Below are positions 56,850 through 64,000 of a stretch of 64,000 nt of DNA, piece by piece. The DNA is from Liquidambar formosana (taxonomy: Eukaryota > Streptophyta > Magnoliopsida > Saxifragales > Altingiaceae), in the NCBI GenBank assembly GCA_039720395.1, contig CM077823.1, forward strand, positions 6,810,909 through 6,874,908, read 5' to 3'. Below the pieces are notes generated by a model, which saw only the letters and a program-made list of their open reading frames with translations, ran no database searches and was not told where the DNA came from. Made by a program: the position numbers and the translations under genes. How positions within the stretch are numbered: position 1 is the stretch's first letter; each line of letters opens with the position of its first letter.

Positions 56850-58084
56850 TTTTTTTTCTCCCTATCTGTCACAAAGTCTGTCTTCACTTCATATATCAGC
56901 AATTAAAGTTTGGTAAAATATTTTTTAATTAAGTAAATATAAAGTTGGGTAAAATGTGTTTTTGAATAAGAAAACTTTAACACGATTGTAATCTGAATCA
57001 GTGCTTCCAATTAATCTCAGGCGTTGAAAGAGATATGTACGACTGTAGTTAAATGGGAAAATATTTTTCAATAACAGCGGAGCCGTTGGATGAGCTGTGG
57101 ACGACAGTAATTGGGAGGGAAAATAAATAGTATTTTAACCAGAACTCTGATGCAAGTCACACTTGTACTTTAACAAAAGCCAATAATGCGCACAGAAACA
57201 GGAATCGGCATCTCATTTCTCGGACATTTCTCCAAAATCGTGTTCCTAACGGTGAAATCATCTGCTGAGGTGGAATGGGATCCATGTTCAATTTTCATTG
57301 TTGATTCTTTTCTGTTTTTTTTTTCTTTTTTTATAGATAATTTTCATTGTTGATTATTGGAAAGAAAGGAAAACTAAACAAGATCCATGTTCAATTTGAT
57401 TGTGATTTATCTCATCGTTTTATTAAATAATAAGATTTTTTTTATTTGAAAAAAAAAAAAGAAATAACTAAGGCACTAACCTTTTCTGTTGGTCCAGAAT
57501 AAGCACCAGAGGCCATCTGGTACCACATGGGTATCTTTGAAATTTTCATTTTTTTTGTTTGTCAACTAATAAAAATTGAATCCTTGAAGAGAATAAGAAA
57601 GAAATTTTCTAAAGTTTTATTAATCCAAAGTCTAATCATCTCGATTTACACTAGAGCATTTTAAAGGCTTCATAAAACCCAACAACACTTAGAAACCCCC
57701 AAAAATTAACCCTACCTGATGTGGTTTTATATGAGGACTCGAATTTGACCAACTAGACCCTTTTAAAAAGGAAAAAAGAACAGAAATAATTAGTGCTAAA
57801 CCAATAAAAGAGGGAAAATACAAAAGTAATAATTGAGAAACACTAACCTAATTTAATAAACAAAGAGGTCTGGGTGTGAAAGGTAATTTTTTTTTTTTTC
57901 TCCGTCCATCCCATAAAAATAAACAACTTTTGTAATTTTTTTTGATCCAAAATGTTTGGCGATTTCAAAAAGTTGAAGTCATATTTTTTTTTAAATTTTC
58001 CTATACTACCCTTTCTTATTTTAAGAATTACTTTTCACACAACCCAATAACAATTAATTAGAAGATTTTAAAAAAATATTAAAT
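56850..58084. other. intergenic sequence upstream of NLR-2
   Basis: The proximal part is the NLR-2 leader and promoter (degenerate TATATGA at 56895-56889 on the minus strand). CTCCGTCCATCCCATAAAAA at about 57901 is one Stowaway-type left end followed by a decayed body; no right end seen. TCATAAAACCCAACAACACT and ACCCTACCTGATGTGGTTTT near 57670-57730 repeat the B-module word at 61048-61100. Confidence 0.5.
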
Positions 58085-58387
58085 ATCCTTTTGACCAAGA
58101 AGATTTTTATAATATGCAAGTCATTTTTTACATTTTTCAATTTTATTTTTTCCCCTTGTTGTCAACAATTAAGACATTGTTCTTCCATCAAATAAAATAT
58201 ATAAAACTGATATTTTTCTCCCGGACCACGAATATAATACACATTAATTAGAGACCAAAGGGTACCGGCCATATGGATTCTTTATGTTGCCGCCTAGCCG
58301 GCCTATTTATCTTATTTTATTCTTTTTGGAATTTTGGGTTCGATCATGAGGAGAGCCTAATTATAAAACCTAGAGATACACAACGGG

Positions 58388-59253
58388 AGGGTAGTCTTCA
58401 AAAATTAATTTCTCAACAACAGAGTTGACAACATAGTTAAAAAATAAAGGCAGCATGGTGACGCTTGATTATCTCAAAACTACCTATAAACCCTTTCAAG
58501 TTAGTCGTTCCTAATTTTTTTTTTTTAAGATTGGTTCATTTGATTAATCCATTAACATCACATTTCCTTGTATCTAAGTACTATCTGCAGTTGCCCACTT
58601 GCCCTTGCGGGTTTGGTTAAGTGGTCAGATCTGGGTGTACTCCCCAGAAGTCATCGTTTCAACTCCTCGCAGAGATCGCTACTTGTGTGGGTATAGGGCA
58701 TCTCACACGGGCCGTTAAGAGAATAGTTTGGGTTGAAACCTCGGTAGAAGTAAGACCTAAGATACCCCTAATAGTTAATAAATAAAAAAAAAGTATTATC
58801 TACAGTTACTCAAATTACCCAATTGTAATTTACCACTACTTTTCTTTATTATCAAAAAGGAAAAAAATAAAAATAAGAAAGAAAGAAAGAAAGAAAGAAA
58901 GAAATTATTTGATTAACCCATTAACATCATATTTCCTTGTACCCAAGTACTATATGCAGTTACTCAAATTACCCAATTGTAATTTACCACTACTTTTCTT
59001 TATTATCAAAAAGGAAAAAAAAAAAAACAGAAAAAGAAAGATATTGTTTGATTAACCCATTAACATCACATTTCCTTGTATGATTGTATCCAAGTACTAT
59101 CTGCAGTTACTCAAACTATCCAATTGTGATTTACCACTACTTTTCTTTATTATCAAAAAGGAAAAGAAAAAAAGAAAGAAAGATATTTCAACCATTCCAT
59201 CCTCCACATGATGTTTGGTACCCTCATCAATTTTGATGAGTCACTTTGTAAAA
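58388..59253 (-). pseudogene. NLR LRR-domain relic 5, expanded by tandem repeats and a SINE
   Basis: The same LRR segment as relic 3. After the SINE, the stretch TTACTCAAA(T)TACCCAATTG to CCAAGTACTAT(C/A)TGCAG is iterated: starts near 58805, 58957 and 59106, each followed by a purine tract from decayed AAAGG sequence. The relic ends at 59253 in a junction with LINE sequence identical to B1 (AAAATT/CTATCCCATGC). Confidence 0.75.
58593..58791 (+). mobile_element. tRNA-derived SINE, copy 3
   Basis: GGTTTGGTTAAGTGGTCAG (A-box-like) and TCGTTTCAACTCCTCGCAG (B-box-like), ending in an A-rich tail. The target duplication AGTACTATCTGCAGTT (58577-58592) is repeated as AGTATTATCTACAGTT (58792-58807). 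It retains more body sequence (GGTTGAAACCTCGGTAGAAG) than copies 1 and 2. Confidence 0.82.
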
Positions 59254-59572
59254 TTCTATCCCATGCAACTAAAGGCATGCCACCTTTTGTATCCAATGTA
59301 TGTTTGTGCCATAAGAAATTCTTATTACAACGGTCCATGTGATCCTTATTATGCGCAGTCATTTTAAAGCAACTCATCGTATGAATGAGCGTAGAAGTCA
59401 CACAAGCTTGAATAAGAGTAATTCTACCAATTCTCCATGACAAATTAGTCTTCCATCCCACTAATTTAGTATCCTCTTTATTAATTACCTCTTCAAAGGT
59501 GTTTTTTATTTATTTATGCAATCCTAATAATGGGACAACCTAGATATTTGCCTAACTAATTATTAGCTAGGA
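59254..59572 (-). pseudogene. LINE (L1-type) reverse-transcriptase C-terminal fragment, B2
   Basis: The minus strand reads GWKTNLSWRIGRITLIQACV, then TSTLIHTMSCFKM, CNKNFLWHKHTLDTKGGMPL and VAWDRIL, with FEEVINKEDTKLV upstream and KYLGCPII near 59570. This is the region after the RT catalytic core in plant L1 elements. Frame shifts lie near 59505. Joined to relic 5 exactly as in B1. Confidence 0.72.
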
Positions 59573-59709
59573 TTTGCAACTTGAAAAATTTGAACCGCAT
59601 TTTCTTTCTTTCTTTCATTTTTCCCCCACTACTTGAGAAACGCTAACCTATTTTAATAAACAGTTCTGTGACTTTTCCCTTTTTCCTTCTCCATATATCT
59701 TACCCTTAG

Positions 59710-59730
59710 AGAGAGAGAGAGAGAGAGAGA
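59710..59730. repeat. (GA)n microsatellite
   Basis: A GA run followed by a G/A tract. The B1 equivalent (about 39032-39056) is shorter. Confidence 0.85.
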
Positions 59731-60398
59731 GGGGAAAAAAAAAAAACCATGCACTATAATAAACAGAGAAGGGTGGGCATGTGTGAATATATACAGTAAG
59801 CATGTGATCGCATGGATGGAGCCACTTGGTGTCCAGGTGGGGCAATTGTCTCACCTCAAATTTTTTTCTTTATTATTTATACCTTAATTTTCTTTGAATT
59901 TTTAGATTTATCTCACTAAAATTTTTTTTCACCCCTCTAATTTTTATTTTTTTTCCTTCCTATAAAGGCCCTAATCCCACCTAGTTTTTCATTTCAACAT
60001 CTTCTATTCCCTCTCTTTAAATCTTTCAAGAGATGGAGACTCGTTGTGGACAATTGTAGATGTATGAAATTGAAATATGGTTAATTTATTAATAGATTAT
60101 AGAAATTTTCAATTATTTATACTTCAAAACCATAAGATAAAAGATAATTTTAATGTCAAAGTTCGCCTCCCTTCAACTAAAATCCTGACTTCGTCTGAGT
60201 GTGATTGTAGGATGGAAAGAAAGGTACCTCTTTACAAGCCATATATATGGAACTTCTCTTACTTAGAGACCAGAGGAGTACCATATGGATTTCTTTATGC
60301 TGCCGGCCAGCCGGCCTATTTTATTTTATTTTATTCTTTGAGAGTTTTGGGTCCATGAGGCATGAGGAGAGCCCAATAAACGTTTGGGATACACAACT

Positions 60399-60920
60399 GG
60401 AGGGTAGTCTTTGAAAATTAATTTCCAGGCCAATAGTAGACTTGACAACATATTTGGAAAAGAAAGGCAATTAAGGTGACCATGATTATCTCAAAACTAC
60501 CTCCAACTCTTTATACCTTTTAAATTTAGCCATTCCGAATTTTTTAAGATTGGCTCATTTGATTAACCCATTGACATTGTGTCTACAGGTCACTCAAATT
60601 ACCCAATCGTAACTCAGGACCATTTTTCTCTATTATCAATTAAAACTTCTCTTCATCATCAAAAAGAAAAAAATATATATGAATATTTCAACTATTCCAT
60701 CTTCCATACGATGTTTGGTACCCTCATAAATTTTGATGAGTCACTTTGTAAAATTAGAATCTATAAGCACCGAAAGTTGCCGATAGATGGTAGCAAGTTT
60801 GTTGCATGAGAACAATTTAAATTAACTCAAGTGAATTCGGCCAGTTTCTTATTCTACTTGTTAACTTTCCTGTAACAAAAAAATTATTTCAGATTCAACA
60901 TTTTAAACAACTTGACTGTC
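60399..60920 (-). pseudogene. NLR LRR-domain relic 6
   Basis: The B2 counterpart of relic 4: TTTTTAAGATTGGCTCATTT (60540), GTCTACAGGTCACTCAAATT (60581), TTCCATCTTCCATACGATGT (60696), AATCTATAAGCACC and GCCGATAGATGGTAGCAAGT (60779), then CAATTTAAATTAACTCAAGT. No open frame. Confidence 0.8.
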
Positions 60921-62554
60921 ACTGCAAATGGATTCAGCCCGAATATAAACCCTAGAATCCACTAGGATAATAAAAAAGAAAGACTTTAAGATTTTATTAA
61001 TTAAAAGTCTAATTATCCCAATTTTGCACTAGAGCTATTTTTAGGCTTCATAAAACCCTACAACATTTAGAAACCCCTAAACTTGACCCTACCTAATGTG
61101 GTTTTATTTAAGGAATCAAATTTGACCAACTAAACACTTAAGAAAGAAAAAAAAAAAAAGGAGACCTAAGAATGAGCAAATAAAGTGCTAAAGTAAACAA
61201 ATAAGACATTGTTCTTTTCCCCTTATTGTTAACAAATAAGACATTGTTCTTCCAAAAAGAAAATAAAATATGTTACACTGAACCTTTTCTCCTGGACCTC
61301 TAATGTAAAAGACATTAATGACCATAGCTGGTGATATGCATATGGATTTCTTTATGTTGGTGCCTTGACGGCTTATTTTATTTTATTTTATTTTTTTGGA
61401 GTTTTGGGTTCATGAGGCCGGAGATCCTAATAAACCCTTGTTGGATAAATAACGGGAGGGTAGTTTTTGAAAATTAGTTTCACGAAAAATGTGTTTTTCT
61501 ATTGTCTATAGTTTGCACGAGCATGTTAATGTCAATTTCGCCCGAAGTCGTGCGCATACGACTCCCAACATCTTCCAAGCTAATAGATTATGGTCGTGAA
61601 CCATAATCGCCTAGTTAGTCAATTTTAATTTCTTCTACGGTCAAGTGATTGTTCAAGGGACATGGGTTATTTTCTTAATGTCTTATTATGAATGTCTAAA
61701 GAAAAATGAACTCAAAAGATATGTTAGCACAAGAATAAGATAAAAATGGAAATAAAGTACAAAATACATTACCAACACATGAAATTGAAATGATTGTATG
61801 CACTATACATCCACTAGAAATTGTCACAAGTCACGAACAAATACTTGCAAGTAAATTACAAGGATGGAATAGAAATGACTGATAGAAACTAAGTTAATCT
61901 TCTCTTAAGATTTTCCTATGAAGGATGGTAGTAGTGGAACTACTTTTCTAACACTTGGAAAAAACAATAATTGTCTGGTAGTTGTGTCTTATGTGTCAAC
62001 ACACGTACAAAATTCTTGATAACTAGCTATTGGGAGTTATTTGATAGTTTTCTTCAGCACCTAAACTTTTGCCACCTATGGATAACGGTCTTGTAGTTAT
62101 TTGACAATTTCTTCTTCTTGGGAATGCTTGCCACTTGTCCTTTTAATTCCTCATGAACTAAAGACATCAGCCCACTAACTTACCCCACGCGCCTTCTGCC
62201 TTCATTTGTGCATCATTCACAAATAGTCAAATCCTAGGTTGTTTTGCATAAAGACAAGTGGCAAGTTCTTATTAATCTAATACCGACCAACCTAATTACA
62301 TGATTGCCACATGACCCACTTGTAATTGGCCGCCACTAAACTTATCATTTGCCGAAAAACGTACATCATTTCTGTAACTACCTTCCCTTGGCCTTAATTT
62401 TCTCGGCCTGAAAATCCTCGAACTGAGAATTTTCAACCTAAAATAATTAGTTTTATCCGACTTTAATTTCTTTATCATTTTCTAACTCTTTTACTCCGTA
62501 AATTACATGTGTCAATAGATAAAATTTTGATGTAAACAATAATAATAAAAATAA
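60921..62554. other. non-coding B2 segment
   Basis: No gene. Shared with 39881-41556. 61340-61490 repeats the relic leader (GGAGTTTTGGGTTCATGAGG, GGGAGGGTAGTTTTTGAAAA), showing that a further relic start once lay here; B1 has lost it. 61500-61570 is unique to B2. Confidence 0.55.
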
Positions 62555-63515
62555 GGGCCAAGCCACCACATAAAATGCTCTAAGCTCCCATTAATTAAAA
62601 TAATTTGTTAAATTCTTTATATCTAAATGTACATTTACTATTAAGGACATGTCTACTAAAAGACCTAAAGGAAATTTTTCTATCCCCACCCCACTCCACC
62701 CCCAACTCTATCCCTAACTCCAAAAATATTACACCATCTGTAAATTTCATGCTCTCACAAACCCTAACACTCTTGACCCCAAATCAATATATACATGAAA
62801 AATTAGTGTTTCTCATATTATATTGAATAATGGACTAGAAAAGCATGGCCAGAGATGGTATTAGCAACGAAAAGGTGAGTATTTATACATTTTTTTGTCG
62901 AGTTTAACTTCAATTTTTCGTATGTTGAATTTCGCCTTGTTCAGATTCTCGACTCCAAACATGTTTAAAATGGTCATTTCTGTAATACCGAACGCTTACA
63001 ACGCGTTCTAATTTATAAATCCGAACAACTTTCTTTTCTTCCATTTTACAACAACGAACACCTTAACAGTATCAATCACGTTTTAAGATTGTTCGGTTAT
63101 ATAACTCTGAACAATTGACTGGTGTTCAACTCTAGGAATCCAAACAACCTTTTGTTGTTCCGTTTTAAAACACCGAACAACTTAACTATACAAATCCCAT
63201 TTTAGAATTATTTGTTTATGTAACTATGAACGGATTATTAAGTGTTCATATTTATGAGTTTGAACAACTAAACAATATTCGTTTTTAAAGGTCCGAACGT
63301 TGTTATATTGTTTTTTCTTATAAATCCGAACATATATATTTTGTTCTTATTTATGGGTCTAAACATATATACTTTGTGGGTGGGGTGAAAATGATTTTCA
63401 AATTTTTTAATAAAGGTATTTTAAGAAAATAATTAAGGGGTGCTTACAGCAAAATTTAAGAGGATTTAATTAGTGAGGGTTTAAAGTATTTTATGTTACG
63501 GTAATAACCAAGCCC
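62555..63515 (+). mobile_element. non-autonomous MULE derivative retaining transposase exon 1, B2
   Basis: The same architecture as 41557-42514: left GGGCCAAGCCACCACATAAA, right end ATAACCAAGCCC. Exon-1 remnant at 62830 is ATGGACTAGAAAAGC, with a TAG in the second half of the MDEK start, so this copy carries an early stop; then AACGAAAAG/GTGAGTATTTATAC and the GTTCGG-rich array. Confidence 0.75.
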
Positions 63516-64000
63516 AATAAATAATAATATCCAATGGCTATGATTTGCTGAGTTCCTTGTCTTAGATAAAACCCCCCACCTGAAGCGAACTCATCCTCAA
63601 GTTTTTCTTTTGATCTTGAAATCTTTCTTTCCAAATAAATAGATATTTCGAAAACTTCAGTTGCTTTAATTTCTTTTGAAAATTTATTTCCTTTAATTTG
63701 AATTGTACGGCTGTAATTATCTTCATTGTAACCTTCAATTGATTGAGATGACCAACCAGACAAGGATTGAAAACCAAATTAAAGTCTTCAACGACATGAA
63801 AATCAATTTGTTGCTCAAAAATTAGCTACCAAACGTAAATTAACAACACATTTTTATCTTTATGAAACCATGTGGCCATTTTAATATATTCCAGCTTTTT
63901 TCTCTTCCTACCACATCTGTATTTTATAAAGCCAAGTGGACGTTTTTAACTTTAAACATATCTTTCAAAGCAGGTCCCCACCTACGTACCACATTTTATC
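63516..64000. other. cluster-module segment at the right edge
   Basis: Counterpart of 42515-42960 and of the A-module words at 14500 and 15400. No gene. The module continues beyond the window, so whether B2 also carries the solo LTR seen at 43004 cannot be decided. Confidence 0.5.

Larger units (their letters stand above)
58085..64000. repeat. segmental duplication B, copy B2 (runs off the window)
   Basis: Partner of 37013-43003, beginning TTTTGACCAAGAAGATTTTT. It contains relics 5 and 6, a partial seventh relic leader at about 61400-61490, SINE copy 3, LINE fragment, an unshared segment at about 59895-60260 and the second MULE derivative. It is cut by the window end at the CAGGTCCCCACCTACG word. 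Confidence 0.8.

Overview
The window is AT-rich flowering-plant (eudicot) nuclear DNA. The evidence is spliced plant genes (a coiled-coil NLR class and a chloroplast NFU exon), GT-AG introns, and plant transposon families (CACTA, hAT, Mutator/FAR1, Helitron, Stowaway, tRNA-derived SINE, miniature LTR element). I cannot name the species. The only genes I regard as structurally complete are two immune-receptor genes on the minus strand. Both are CC-NB-ARC-LRR proteins of the Arabidopsis At1g50180/RPP13-like type, and both have one phase-1 intron at the same codon: NLR-1 (26620-32027, 935 aa) and NLR-2 (52684-56810, 927 aa).

Layout. 1-1.5 kb: AT-rich edge with a MITE. 1.5-10.8 kb and 13.3-19.1 kb: a large direct segmental duplication (A1/A2), each copy holding an NLR-LRR relic with a SINE, a 0.62 kb miniature LTR element with a gag fragment, a Helitron and GA-rich satellites. 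A1 also carries a 3.56 kb CACTA element that A2 lacks. 10.8-13.3 kb: a decayed Mutator/FAR1-type transposase gene exactly at the A1/A2 junction. 19.3-26.6 kb: repeated non-coding modules and a 3.47 kb hAT element with a captured gene fragment. 26.6-32.0 kb: NLR-1. 33.1-36.6 kb: a tandemly duplicated 1.6 kb unit. 37.0-43.0 kb and 58.1-64.0 kb: a second segmental duplication (B1/B2) with LRR relics, LINE fragments and Mutator derivatives. 43-49 kb: a solo LTR, a local duplication, a hAT MITE and an orphan NFU exon. 49-52.6 kb: an A/C-rich repeat module. 52.7-56.8 kb: NLR-2.

The locus reads as an NLR cluster that grew by repeated duplication of units made of an NLR (or an LRR relic) plus flanking junk. 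All the LRR relics come from the same stretch of about 0.5 kb of the receptor LRR, so an already broken NLR was copied many times. Because the duplicates lie in one window, several transposon insertions can be read against their own empty sites (CACTA 2707-6265, hAT 21824-25297, hAT 38057-38667, hAT MITE 46611-46925), which fixes their ends and target duplications and orders events. I see no convincing new biochemical system. The unusual content is the module architecture, the gene-capturing transposons, and the LRR-derived repeats and chimeras. All homology calls were made by eye; percent identities were not computed.
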